Assembly: GCA_009823395.1 (NCBI GenBank)
Contig: CM020514.1
Location: forward strand, 1,799,466-1,863,465
Length of the DNA stretch: 64,000 bases
Source of the DNA: Thamnaconus septentrionalis
Taxonomy: Eukaryota; Chordata; Actinopteri; Tetraodontiformes; Monacanthidae
Reading direction: 5' to 3'
In this document: positions 12,302-64,000 of the stretch, piece after piece
Layout: each line of letters opens with the position of its first letter
Numbering within the stretch: the stretch's first letter is position 1
Notes under the pieces: generated by a model
Told to the model about the DNA's origin: nothing
Database searches by the model: none
What the model saw: only the letters and a program-made list of their open reading frames with translations
Program-made: the position numbers and the translations under genes

Positions 12302-12847
12302 GTCTACACCTTTTCCTCTCAGTCTCGTTGATCTCATATCGTTGATGTATATTACTTAACTACACCTCGCCTTCCTTCATTTCTTTGTGTTGCGCCGCTG
12401 CTCAGGCTCAGTGTGATTAAACACTTAGATTTGTGATCTCGCAGAAGGTTGCCTGTTGTCAACTCCCAGCCTCTGAGATGCCTTGTCGATGTCCGCCTCA
12501 CCCTGTGGCGTCCCAACAGAGCAGGAAACCAGAAGCCGGTGTTTTTGCAGGAGCATATAAACAAAGGGCTAAAGTCGCGTGTCCTAGATTCAGGATGAGT
12601 GGTTTGAAAATGGGCGTCATGAATGACATTTTAATATGAGTTCCTCTCAGGGTCACTTTGCTCAAGTCCATCTATCATTGATTTACTTCCTAATTTCTAA
12701 CGCTTCGCTCCAGGAATGTGAACTCTGCGCTCACTTCTTTATTTTTACAAGTTTAGCGCTGCTCTGTTGGCCCCCAATATCTCACTTCTCTTGTCCCCCC
12801 TCTCCTCTTCTGTCCTTCCTGTCCCTTTTCCTCTATCTGTCTCTCAG

Positions 12848-39188
<26,341 letters not shown>

Positions 39189-40640
39189 GAGCCCCGGTGT
39201 CTGCCCATCACTCGGATGCAACCTGTCAGTGGCTGAGTTGAGAAAATGATCAGATGCAAAGGAGAAAAAAAAGAGAGGGTGGGGGGGAGAAAAAAAGCAA
39301 CGTGCCATTTATTTGTTTCCTACGAGGATTCTTCACGCCCGACATCAAAGACAGGATTCACAGACGATGTGAGGACCCCATGGTCGTGCTTGAATGGTTG
39401 AGTATGTGTTGCCCCCTAGAGGAGAAAGCGCTGCACTGTCGTCTACCTGCTGCCTCGTGTCCAGACTCTTGCCTGCCTTTTTACTAGTGAGCAGACGGGC
39501 CGCAGTGTGAATGAGTGAGTTGGGTTTTTTGTTTTTTGTTTTTTTCATTCTCCCCACTGAACTTTTCTACAGTTGCATTCAAACCCGAGCTGCCCCCCCT
39601 TGGGGAAAATGGAGAAGTTTGTCGATTTTTAAAGGTCCCATACACTTTGTCCATTGTCTGATCCTCATTTTCTGATCCCCAGACTCCGGCAGAGCAGTCT
39701 CAGATGATTCAAATAGCCAGCTCAACAAATTGCTATTTTTCAGAACAGGCCTGCAGGGGGCGACTCGTGTGGTCCAGAGGGGGCTAGTTGTTGCCTGCAG
39801 GCATCAGTTTGGCGACCCCAGCCGTAAACCTTTCTTCATCTCCAGAAAAGAAGCTTGCTTGGCCCTCTACTAAAGGGACACCTGGGGGTGTGGTCAGTAA
39901 CTTGGGAATTGTAGCAGTAGCTGTTATGACATCACAAAGGGCTGATGTCCTGCTCCCACTGTTATCTCACACACCTTCTGAAGAGTGGGACAAGCAAAAA
40001 CACACACACACACACACACACACACCCACCATGAATGAGACGTTCATCAGCTGCTGCTTCTTCATCTTGTAGGACTCTGCCAGAATTTAGATTTGAAGGT
40101 GATTCTAGCTTCAGTGTTGTCAAAAATAACCAATAGTTAGCGTGCTGACCTACGGCCTCCTCCTGGTCCCCCCGGCTTCTGTGTCTGTTCTCAGTTTGCC
40201 CACATTCAGACTCCCTTTGACAACCATAAGGCATTGTTAAGCCACACTCTCAGCCCACTGTAGCGCCGCTACCGAACAAGCTAAAAGAACTACAACCAAA
40301 GATTGCAGCAGGCTGTATAGTGGACACACTCTATATTTAAATTATTCCACATTGCCTCTTTATCACTTCACGCAGCTTCTTGGGAAAAAAAAGCCACCAT
40401 TGAGGTCACACTAGGAGCCATCCCATTGGCCGAGCTCTTCTCTGCTTCACCACTTCATGCACACACACACACTGCACGACTCATTTTTAGGAAGAAATGT
40501 GACAACAGGGACTCAATGCGTTGTTGGCGAGACACACTGGGGAGATGCTGCTTCACTGTTTACAAAAGCTTTAAGACATTTGTAAAGGAAACGAAAGAAC
40601 TGTGTTCTTTGTGCAATAAAAAATTTCATTCATATGTCTG
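39189..40640 (+). other. lrrfip1: lrrfip1 3' UTR (coiled-coil isoform) with polyadenylation signal
   Basis: No further coding exon follows the TAG at 39188. AATAAA at 40615-40620 is the best candidate end of the transcript. A CA microsatellite lies at 40001-40025. The UTR ends before the convergent tyw5 gene, whose stop is at 41200. Confidence 0.6.
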
Positions 40641-40751
40641 CATGCGTTTTTTCAAAAAATTAATAATAGAGATTTTTTTTATCTAATCAATCACAGCAGA
40701 GCTGCCAACTTTTACAAAAATCTTGGATTGAGATTTAGTGGTGGTTTATAG

Positions 40752-40901
40752 CAGTGGTTAATCTCGCGGTAACGTATCAGACGACCGAGACAAGAGCCTT
40801 TGACAGGCGCCAAGAGTTGAGCGTTAGATGGAGGTAACGGAGAGAATCCGGTCATTTTTCAAAATAAAATTGTTCCGCGGCTCGGTGGTTGGGGACCACT
40901 G
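40752..40901. mobile_element. 150-bp internally deleted hAT MITE with exact 8-bp target duplication
   Basis: Starts CAGTGGTTAATCTCGCGGTA and ends GGTTGGGGACCACTG, flanked by identical GTTTATAG at 40744-40751 and 40902-40909. Nearly all of its sequence matches the 3' part of the 8768-9366 element (GTAACG...ACCGAGAC.AG, GAGTTGAGC, TTTTTCAAAATAAAATTGTT). It is therefore a deletion derivative of that family. Confidence 0.85.
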
Positions 40902-41199
40902 GTTTATAGTGTCCCCTGCTGTGCGAGGCGGTCCTGTTACTGTACAGAAGCTCACCACCAGAAGGAACGAAGTCCAATGCAGCCCTCCGGCGTGGGAAAT
41001 CGGAGGTGTGGCGTGAGAGCGCGAGGAACAAGTCAAATGCGTGAGTGTTGGCAGCTCTGACAGTTCCTGTGATTGGAATGAATTTGCAAAACAGTTTCAT
41101 CAGAAAGTTGTGTATCTTTGTTGTTCAAGACAAAAAACAAAACAAAACATCAGTCGCTGTAAATTGCGTCATGCTTTGTCTGCAGCTCAGGAAAAAAAC

Positions 41200-42047
41200 T
41201 CATCCTGGTTTGGTGAGCTGCCTGCTGGCTAACAAGTTCTCGGACTCCTCCCGGCTGCTCAGACCGTCACACAGTGTCCGCTCTTGGATTCGCTGTATCA
41301 TGCGGCGGCCGTAGAAGTCCCGGTATTCGGCGGGGAGTTGGTCCAGCGTGTGGAGCGCCCTCTCTAGCGCCTGTAGCGCTCTGGTGGCCGCCACGGGGTC
41401 CTTGTTGCCGTAGGGGTCCCGCTTGTCGTAGCCGTCGGCCGGTAGGTGGCGCCAAAACACATTGACGCCGATGCCGAATTGCAGAGCCAGCGTGTTATGG
41501 AACCACAAGGCTGTTTGATGAGACAAGCGCGCCCGTTAAACCTCCGTCAGGGTTTTGTGTGCAGGAAAGAAGCATGGAAACAGTGATGAGCCTGAGAGGA
41601 CGGCTGTGTCGCCTGCAACACCCATCATGATGGACCACAGTTTAAAGCAGGGGCGCACACACTTATTCAACATGTTGAGCTACTTATAAAATGTCCAAGT
41701 CAAAAATGATCCACCTGCTATAAAAATAGGAAAACATGTTAATTCATAGACATATTTGTAGTGCAGTAATAAATAAATAGAGAAAATAAATATAGGAATA
41801 AATAGGATCAAATGTGCATGTATGCTTATCATTGCACAGCAAACTCATGGTTTAAAAGGTTATAACTGCCTATGTTTGATTAGATTTTTTTAAAAGTGTG
41901 TTTATGTTAGGATGTTTTTCAGTATTTTTTGCACTCTTTTTTTGAGCACGTAGTTTAGGCATAATTGTTGTGTGTGTGTGTGTGTGTGAAACACACCGTC
42001 CGCAGCCATGTAGTAACAGTGACCGTGCGCTATCTAACTTGGTTTCC

Positions 42048-42140
<93 letters not shown>

Positions 42141-43849
42141 CGATCGACCCACACTAACTTTGCAATTGACCAGGAGATCGCAATCGACGTATTGGGTTAA
42201 AGACCACCCAGCAACTAATTTGCCTCAAGGTGGTAGCATGTCAGATGTTAGCCCTGGCACCAACAGGAACCCTCGAAACCCCATTAGTTACCAACAGGCG
42301 CCCATCTCTGTCAAAATGGGATTGGTCAACTTGTGACAGAAATGTTTCATCCATAGACTTCCGAGGATATTATTTGAAAGGCCCCCCTTCTACTGAATGG
42401 GTTCACGAGAGATGTGTCAAATATATCCAACAGACTCACTTAAAATCTGAACTGGCAGAAAAACGCTCCAATTAAATGTCACCTGGAATAAAAAGTAGAT
42501 CTCCGGGTTCCAGCACACACTCAAATCTTCTGGCCTTCACAAACTCCGGAAAGCGTCCAAGGTCCGGGGAGTCAATGTCCAGCACCTCAGACTTGTCACC
42601 TGGTTCATTTACATTGAAACTTCTGTCAGATTTGACATTTTTAAGAAATGCTTCAAAAATCATCAGAAGCAAAGGCTGCAAGTTACAAATTTAGTAACTT
42701 CAGAGCAGAAGAAGGACGCTGTGTACTGAGAGGCACTTGCCTGACAAGTAGAGGTGCAATGCATCCTGGGGACTGTAGAGGACCACCCTCTTCCTGCCGG
42801 TCACCTGAGCCAGCAGGTTGTCCATCACCTTTACAGCCAACATGACAGATAATTACAGCAAAAGCTATCTCCAAAAGCCAAGCCAGTTGATTTAGGACGA
42901 TTCACTTAAGAAAAAGCAAAGCACCCACATCGTAGTGCGTCCACAGCTGGAGACCGCAGGAGCTGATGCGGAAGACACTGGAGAAAAACTGATCAGCCGC
43001 GAAGAACTGCGGGATGTGAAAGTCCTCGGCCAAGTCTGGGAACTGTTTAGTCAGATCAGCAGGTTCCTGTTAGAGAGACACAGTGCTTTTTTTATGAACA
43101 AAAAGTTATCAAATGAATTACTTAAGAGACTTTCTGATACCTTTCGCACGTCCTCTCCCAGTGATCGGAGGTAGTAACTCTCACTCTAGAAAAGAACACC
43201 ACGACTTGTGTCAGCAAAGATGCATGGCAGTTTTTAAACGTGTGCATAATGTCATTTAGTTCTGATCTACACCTCGCAGAGAAAGAAGTCAGAGTGCTGT
43301 CTTTCAGATGCCCTTTTCACAAATTCGTTAAACGGAAGAGTCCTGCGAGGACAGGAAGTGGGGGTGAGACTGAGAGCTGACAAGCGATTCCACAATGAGT
43401 GCGACCGTCCAAGCTCACTTGTACGCAAAGTTTTTGCGCAGGAAGTCCATCTGCGGCATCGTGGACACATGGATCTTGACTTCCTTGTTTACTCCCTTCT
43501 GCCCGAGGTATTCCACCGTCCACTTCTCCAGGCAGGGTCCCAGACCCACACCTCTCAGAACCGCAGGTCTGCGCTGGAGAGTCAAGACATGAGAACACAC
43601 ACAACCGAAAACAGCGTCCGTGTCATGTGACCCAGTGACTGCAAAACAATCCGAAACGTCTGTATTTGTTTCTGGAAAACGCCTCGTCCCTCCATGCTTT
43701 GAGGGAGGCTCTCATAAAGACAGCTAGCGTCAAACGCAAACATATACAAAGTGACGAATGTATGTTACCTTTGGATAAATGTCTCGGAGGAATATCTCCT
43801 TGTCCACGTCAGTAAATATCGATACGTTCTCTTTTTCCTGCAGCTCCAT
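41200..43849 (-). CDS. tyw5: TYW5, tRNA wybutosine-synthesising protein 5 (JmjC hydroxylase)
   Basis: TYW5 is an Fe(II)/2-oxoglutarate JmjC oxygenase that hydroxylates the side chain of wybutosine at position 37 of phenylalanine tRNA. Eight minus-strand exons join in phase: 43769-43849, 43419-43573, 43273-43342, 43141-43185, 42929-43066, 42741-42828, 42483-42599, 41200-41510, giving 334 residues with a stop at 41202-41200. The metal site is intact: HYD (His161, Asp163) in exon 5 and the second histidine in ALWFHN (His236) in the last exon. Other family blocks are [41 protein letters not shown] and [12 protein letters not shown], plus the C-terminal [13 protein letters not shown]. Start chosen: the only ATG in exon 1, [12 protein letters not shown]. 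One intron (42740-42600) uses a GC donor. The gene is head-to-head with maip1 and convergent with lrrfip1. Confidence 0.95.
42051..42136. repeat. (TC)n microsatellite in the last tyw5 intron
   Basis: Eighty-six bases of pure TC on the plus strand, which is AG on the tyw5 sense strand, with a TG run at about 41968-41988 nearby. A purine run of this kind in the transcript lies about 600 bases upstream of the last tyw5 exon. Confidence 0.95.
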
Positions 43850-44183
43850 TTGACATTATTATCTGGATCAAACTCCTCAGTCGGCTCCCATGTAAACAAA
43901 CCGGTGCACTGTTTGGGGTGTCACATTGTTAGTGTTCCCCAGCGAAACAGGAACACGCAATTACCGTGAAAATTCACGTGAGACAGTTCTAGTATGTGGA
44001 TGGTCACAGAATAGATTACCTGTTTATATCAATACAAAACACAACATATCGGAGGCGTTTCCTCAATCTGCCTGGCCTGTTATTATAATTTAACATTATT
44101 ATAATAATGTTTCTGACCGGAAGATCATAAAGGACGGACGGGAGCGACATGGGAAAAAAAAAAAAAAAAAAAAGACGTCAAAG
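43850..44183. promoter_or_regulatory. Shared divergent promoter of tyw5 and maip1
   Basis: Only 334 bp separate the two start codons, which face away from each other. Next to the maip1 ATG are a CRE-like GACGTCA (44174-44180) and AAGATGGCGC (44182-44190 region), which resembles the YY1 element AAGATGGCGGC that often overlaps start codons of housekeeping and mitochondrial genes. No TATA box is placed convincingly. A 22-base poly-A lies just upstream. Regulatory roles are inferred. Confidence 0.6.
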
Positions 44184-45864
44184 ATGGCGCTACCCGTGTT
44201 GAGGGGATGTCTCCGAGTTCAGTCAACATTTGGCCTTTCTCGTTTGCTTCTGAATGGACTCAGTCTTCTGCGCCGGTCCGGAACAAGCCGACTTCCTCTG
44301 TCATCACCCGCTGCGGTGGCGGGGACGGCGCGCCGGTTCAGTTCAGAACGGGACGGGAATAAACCCAACCAGAAGGTGGTGGTGGTTGGCATCCCGAACC
44401 CCTTCATCTGGTTCCGCACTCGGATATACTACTTTCTGATCCGAGCTTACTTCGACAAAGACTTTAACATCGAGGAGTTCACGGAGGGAGCCAAACAAGT
44501 GTGTAAAAAAAAAGAAAAGAAAAAGGTCGCCCGATAAACGCGACACTTTGAATTTAACGCATTCAAGTCAAGCAGTGTTGCTGGTTGTTCGCACGTTGTT
44601 TCCAGACATCACGTGAAATTCACTCAAATAATGTTTTCTCCTCGATATCCCCAGTATGTCAGTGGGGTCTCCATATGTTGCACATCCATATTTAAGCTGG
44701 TCTCCATGCTTCACCTTTCACCCACTGTGTGCGTAGAGTTCTGAAAACAAACCATTTGAGAGGTTTCAGCTGTCTGAGACTGCATTGAGTTTGTCTCCTT
44801 TACATTATGTGACTAAACCGATTTAACGGAGGGAGGTTTTAAGATCTGTAGAGGTGCTGGAGGTATTATTTGTACAAGAATATTAAAAAAAAAGAAATGG
44901 GTAGAATAACAAAATGGATAGTGGGGCTGTTGAAAAGAAAAAAAAATATTTGCAAAGGTGATCAGAATGAGTTGCATAAAGAAATGTAAATATTAGCTCA
45001 TATCCCCTGTACTTGACTCTTGCAGGCTTTTTCCCATGTTTCCAGACTCTTGTCACAATGTCAGTTTGATGCCCTGGAAGGACTTGTGGCCAAAGACGTG
45101 AGTATGAAGAACCTTCATTATCCACCGTGTTGTTGTTTTGTTTTGTTTTTTGGATCTCTCAAACTGTCACTATCACAACAGATTCCTGCATTGTTGCATG
45201 TCTTCGCAGTTGATTGGAAAACTCCAGGACAAATGCAGTTCACTGCCATCGAGTCACCAGAAGGCTCTCTCCGCAGACTCCGACGAGATCATGTACACGA
45301 CTCCTGGAGATGTAGGAATCTACTACGACGACGATGGTCAGCATATGTTTGTCGTTCACCCCCCACCAAGAGTCACTCCGAGTCTGTCCGTCCTGTTTCA
45401 TAACCCATTTAATCCACAGCAGCTACCTCCTCCTTGCTAATGAGCAGAGATCCATCTCTTTATCTATTTATGTGTACTGTGTGTTTTCCAGGGAGGAAGT
45501 TTGTCAGTATTCTGATGCGATTCTGGTACCTGACCAGCGCTCGTCTCCCTGAAGACGACCTGGAGGGGACTCGTGTTTTTCAAGTGGCCATCGGTGGGGA
45601 GACAGAGACGGAAACCAAAAGGTTGCTGAGTGCAAATTACGAGTCAGTACAAACCCCTTTCCAGTCCTTGTCCATGAATTAACCACACCATTGTGTGATT
45701 TGAAATATTTGTCCTGACCTTTCTTTCTTTCTTTCTCTTATTTTTTTTTTTATATATTTATATATATATACATATATATTTGTAGATTCCAAAGGGAGTT
45801 CACCCAGGGAGTGGCCCCAGACTGGACCATCACAAGGATAGAGCATTCCAAGCTATTAGACTGA
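44184..45864 (+). CDS. maip1: MAIP1, matrix AAA peptidase-interacting protein 1
   Basis: MAIP1 is a mitochondrial matrix protein that binds the m-AAA protease and protects the precursor of EMRE, a subunit of the calcium uniporter. Exons 44184-44498, 45026-45097, 45210-45336, 45492-45642 and 45786-45864 join in phase to 247 residues ending in TGA at 45862-45864. The first about 55 residues are rich in Arg, Leu and Ser with no acidic residues until SSERDG, as expected for a mitochondrial presequence. Conserved blocks are VVVVGIPNPFIWFRTRIYYF, YFDKDFNIEEFTEGAKQ, VSRLLSQCQFDALEGLVAKD, GIYYDDDGRKFVSILMRFWY and the C-terminal EFTQGVAPDWTITRIEHSKL. The human homologue is somewhat longer at the N-terminus. 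An AATAAA at 46239-46244 is a likely 3' end. Confidence 0.94.
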
Positions 45865-46876
45865 GCTGCTTCTGATGTGAAACAGTGGGATGTAGTTTAA
45901 CAACAACAACAACAACAAAAATAGTTTATTTTCCGTGCAGAAAAAATGTCTCAGAAGGTTCCAGGAAGTTGGATTAAAGCGCTGTGGGAAACTTGACGTC
46001 TAATACATGTGTTTTTGTAGATTAGGCCCAGAACTGTCCGCTGTGAGATTTGTTTGGATTATTTTGTTGACAAATTATTAATCTCCCACTACAACATCAC
46101 TGCTGAAAATTTTAAGATGTTTGTGAACCATGTACTGAAAATATATTGTTCAGGCATCAGGTTTAGGGGAGAGCAGAATCAAGAGTACATTTCATTTAAT
46201 TTAAGTTACAGCTTATTTTAACTGATTTCATTTGTTAAAATAAAAATGTTTTTGACAACGTTGTTTTTATGTTCATTTGGGTCATCTGGCCCTGAACGAC
46301 ATACTGTGTGTCGTGTCCAATGGTTGTACAAAGGGTGTGTACTACGCTGTGTGAACAAGTGTGTACAAAAGTCATGGCAGATAAAATCGCATATATGGTT
46401 AGGTAAAGGTTATGTGTGACAAAAACAATGATTTTTGTTCCTCCCATTAAAACAACAACATTTCAATGAAAAATAAAAATTCAATTCTTCATTTTAAATT
46501 AACATAAGTTATAGGTGTCGCGTTTGCGTTTTTCAAAAGTAGGATTTTTTTTACTGACATTTTACTACGTTTTCTATGTTTCAAGAAAATGACGCTTAAA
46601 CTTGCCTCCAGCTCTCCTATTGGTCCATTGCCCCGCGTTCCTCCTTTTTTTTTTTTTTTTTTTATTGCTCCATCGTTCTGACACTCAAAGCTGCTGCTCG
46701 CCCCCGGTGTGTATGTGTGTGTTTGTGGTTCTTCCTCATTGACAGGCTCCGTCGGCGCGTATAGCTAGCTGTGCGCTGTCTGAGCCTCCAGGATGGTAGT
46801 AGAAACCCGGAGATGAGACGCATGTAAACTGAGGCGGAGTTGGAGGGTGGGGGAAACGGAGTCCATCCTTGGAGCC
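45865..46876 (+). other. maip1 3' UTR and pgap1 promoter region
   Basis: An (AAC)n run at 45900-45918 and AATAAA at 46239-46244 belong to the likely maip1 3' UTR. The stretch 46650-46876 is GC-richer with GGCGCGT, GCCCCCGG and purine-rich sequence just before the pgap1 ATG, and is the probable pgap1 promoter and 5' UTR. No other gene is seen. Confidence 0.55.
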
Positions 46877-61091
<14,215 letters not shown>

Positions 61092-62640
61092 CGGTATCGT
61101 TCTCTTTCCACCCCGCACCTCCTTCACGCCACCACAAGCCTTCTTCTCAGTCCTGAGAAAACCACGCCCCCTTGAGCCCCCAGGCCCCTCCCCGTTCCCC
61201 ACCACCCCCCCCCAACCTCAAACTGCCATGGGGCGGAGCTGTAGACATACACGACTTGATGTTGGTCTGGTGTTGGCGCTAGGGACTGATGCCGTTCATG
61301 CAGCAAAGTCAGGGTGCGTTCCGTCGCAGGTCAAAGGTCAGGAAGTGCTCGGCTGAGCAACCGCGACCTCAGAATCCACACACAATGAATGACGCACAAA
61401 CACAACAAAGATCAGCTCCAGATCCCTCGACGAAACGATCTTTAGCCCTGTGTTTACAGCCTCCTTGGGGGGGGGGGGAAATGCTAGCTTTTAGCTTCCG
61501 GCTAAAACTGACACTTTGTGTTGGGAAGAGCCTCAGAGGGGCGGAGCCGACTTCTGGCCGCCGCCGGTGTTGCCGTCGATCTAGGAGAGGGGTGTCGTGC
61601 ACTTTGTGACATCACAAAGGGGTATGTGTGTGTGTGCGTGTGTGTGTGTTTTTGCACGCACTTTCCTGAAAAGTGGAGCGACCTGAACAAAATGTGGATG
61701 TTTCTCACTTCCTGGGTGGCTAAAACTGAGAAAGATTGGTTGGTCAAGTAGCTGATTTTGTTTATAATGGAACCTTTTTCCAAATTGTTGCATTACAGTA
61801 GTAATGCAACTTCTGCCCAGCCGCACATCCGCTTCACGTGGCTTCCGTGCGTGATCCGTCACGTGGTTTTTCTTAAAAATGCAGACGCCGGTCCGAGCTT
61901 GAAACTTGCAGCTCCCCCCGGGTCGACCGAACGCGCCGCAACAGTAATGGTAACGCAGACGTTTCGACCTTTGACCTCTGTACATCTACAGCTCCGCCAA
62001 ACCCACCGCCCAATGACCGGTGTGGCTCCTTCGATCGGCCTCGGTTCGCTCCTCGTCCGTCGTTTTTTTGGGTCAACAGGGTCACAAAAGTTCCACCGTC
62101 TGCTGCCAATGACGGACGCCTGTGGGGGTTTTTTTTTCTACAAGTGTTTGGTCCGGTCAGTGCCAACGTCTCTGCGCACCGCTCCACCACAGGACAGAGA
62201 CTAGCTAAGTTCGAAGTTGAGCTAGCTCTACACGTCCAGTCACAGAGGAAAAGTGGAACCTGCCGAGTAAAGTAGCAGCCAGCAGGTGGCGCCGTCGCTC
62301 TTTGTTCACCCTGAAATTTATTCATTCAATTTATTGTCGCTCTCTCAAGGCAACAGTGACTGTTAAAAGTGCGCCTGCAGTTGAAAGGGACGGGAAAGAA
62401 AAGTCGCACCGGGGGCCAAAATTTAGTAGTTTGATGGGGTTCAGAATGAACCTCCACCGACCCCCTGCCTCCCCGCTCCGAGTTATTGATTCATCTCTCT
62501 GCTGTTACTTTGTGCTGTCTTCTGGTCGGGTCCATAAGGTCCTCACTGACCATCACATGGCTCATTTTTCTCTACCTTGGTTTTTTGTTTCTTTATATTC
62601 AGTTTGAATAAAAATGTTTTTGCATGTATTTTCTGTAACC
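61092..62640 (+). other. pgap1: pgap1 3' UTR with polyadenylation signal
   Basis: No coding sequence is recognised after the TAA at 61089-61091. AATAAA at 62607-62612 is a good candidate end, followed by a T/GT-rich stretch (ATGTTTTTGCATG). The UTR contains a TG repeat at 61626-61648 and a G-run at 61470-61479. Confidence 0.6.
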
Positions 62641-63435
62641 TTGTCGCGCGAGCAAAGACGGTTGAAGTTAGAGATGGTGTCACTACCTCTTTTGTCCAAA
62701 GGGGGTGCTAGAACCAACGAAGATGGAAAGTAGCTGCTGGTCAACTGAATGTTGGACGGGATTTCTCTTTTCGTTTTTAATTGTTTCAACTTTTCAACCG
62801 CAGCGGACAGCTACGAACACGTTCCTCCTGCAAACAAGCTGTAGCCTCCTGGTGTTTCCCATCGCCTCAACGCTCGCTGGCTTCCCTCGTTTAGCATCCC
62901 CACCGCCTTCCTTTTTTCTCTCTTTCCGATCATGGATTTGCTGATGTTTCAGTTCTGGTGGCCTTAAGACGCTCATCGAGGTCGGCGATGACAAACGGTA
63001 ATCTGTCAACAAGGCCACAATTTCATGTTCAGCCGGGCGCTGCGACCTCTTGTGGCTGAAAGTACTATTACGAGACAAATTACTCTTGCCTTCTTTTTTT
63101 TTTTCCGTTCACCATTTCTTTCTTCGTCGAATTGCTCGCAATTGTTTTTTTTTTTTTCTGATGCTGCTTCATGCCAGTTGACGTGAAGGGAAATTTCAAA
63201 TGCAAAGCTGGGTTTTTGTTTGTTTTCACAAAACCCTGTATAACAGGATGTATGAATCACCATCACCAAGCTGGATTCATACAAGTTATTTTGCTGGCAA
63301 TTTATTTATTTTTTTTGCAAGTTTTTCATGTAAAAATGTTTCTTGTCAATAACTAAAAAAAAAAAAATCGAGTTATTGTTGCTGTTTTATTTCCTGCTGA
63401 GGTTGCTCACACGCCTCATGTGAGCCCTTTATTTG

Positions 63436-63508
<73 letters not shown>

Positions 63509-64000
63509 CTCTCTCTCTCTCCCTGCCTGTCCATCTGAAAACCGCCCGGTCCTCAGCAGCCGAGACGCTGTTGTCATGGTAACGTGACTCTTTTAGCTGC
63601 TGCAAAATGAAAGTGCACTTCGACGCCCTCGTGTGGACGCACCCTTAAACTCGCTCTCACACGGGGCTCCTCGATTTCTTTCTTTTTCTTTTTCCGGCTC
63701 CTTGCGACTGTGTAAGAGACGCTAACTAAAGATTCACGAGGGGACTAAGTCGCTCCTGCAGCCAATCACCTGTCAGCGTCACTGCTTCCGGGATGCGGAC
63801 GTCGTCGCCGTCATGAATGTGACACGCACTGATTGTCTACCGTGTGAAATGACTCGTGGTGTTTGGTGCGGTCTTTGTTTTTTTTTTTTTGTTTGTTTAC
63901 TCCATGCCTGGCGGTGTCGCTACTTCCTATTCTAACCAATTAGAGAGACGTGGCCGTGAGATTTTATATCACTATCGATGTAACTTGTATCGGTGTTCAC
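62641..64000. other. Gene-free flank downstream of pgap1
   Basis: No exon, RNA gene or complete transposon was recognised. The stretch holds poly-T runs, a poly-A near 63355-63367 and a pure GT microsatellite at 63438-63506. The last 200 bases are moderately GC-rich without clear features. Confidence 0.6.

Larger units (their letters stand above)
1..12847. other. Repeat-rich non-coding region upstream of the first recognised lrrfip1 exon
   Basis: No coding exon was recognised here on either strand. Short open frames exist, but none resembles a known family or carries paired splice sites in a consistent phase. The region is dominated by the transposon copies and microsatellites listed separately. 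It is probably intron 1 of lrrfip1 or its upstream flank, because the first exon recognised (12848) begins in phase 0 behind a splice acceptor and corresponds to the second coding exon of LRRFIP1 and LRRFIP2. The usual first-exon peptide was searched for by eye and not found. Confidence 0.7.

Noticed and set aside
41640..41730. Possible hAT left end CAGGGGCGCACACACTT
   Set aside because: No matching right end or target duplication could be found, so no element boundaries were called.

Overview
The window is nuclear DNA from a ray-finned fish, probably a percomorph-like teleost. The evidence is GT-AG split vertebrate genes with teleost-sized introns, abundant dinucleotide microsatellites, many short hAT and TA-target-site non-autonomous transposons, and LINE 3' tails of the type common in fish. 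The species cannot be named from the sequence. There are no bacterial operons, rRNA genes or CRISPR arrays.

Four protein-coding genes were reconstructed exon by exon; intron phases agree at every junction. (1) lrrfip1, plus strand, 12848 to 39188: 27 recognised coding exons. The first exon was not found and probably lies upstream. The gene has two alternative 3' ends: a large acidic GCF2-type terminal exon at 31633-34450, or five coiled-coil exons at 35577-39188. (2) tyw5, minus strand, 43849 to 41200: 8 exons encoding a complete 334-residue JmjC tRNA wybutosine hydroxylase. (3) maip1, plus strand, 44184 to 45864: 5 exons, 247 residues, a mitochondrial matrix protein. (4) pgap1, plus strand, 46877 to 61091: 26 exons, 938 residues, an ER GPI inositol-deacylase.

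Layout. 1-12.8 kb is repeat-rich non-coding sequence, either intron 1 of lrrfip1 or its upstream flank. 12.8-40.6 kb is lrrfip1. 40.7-43.85 kb is tyw5, which converges on lrrfip1. 43.85-44.18 kb is a compact shared promoter between the divergent tyw5 and maip1. 44.2-46.25 kb is maip1. 46.9-62.6 kb is pgap1 with its 3' UTR. 62.6-64 kb is gene-free flank. The genes are physical neighbours and do not form one pathway: actin/Wnt/transcription scaffold, tRNA modification, mitochondrial proteostasis and GPI-anchor remodelling.

Notable points: a reading-frame break just before the conserved C-terminus of the lrrfip1 GCF2 exon; a long run of frame-neutral lrrfip1 exons including 18- and 27-nt microexons and an apparent tandem exon duplication; a GC-AG intron in tyw5; a roughly 400-bp array of ACGT-core palindromes in a pgap1 intron; complementary TG/CA repeats flanking an in-frame pgap1 exon; and several transposons with readable target-site duplications, one pair nested.
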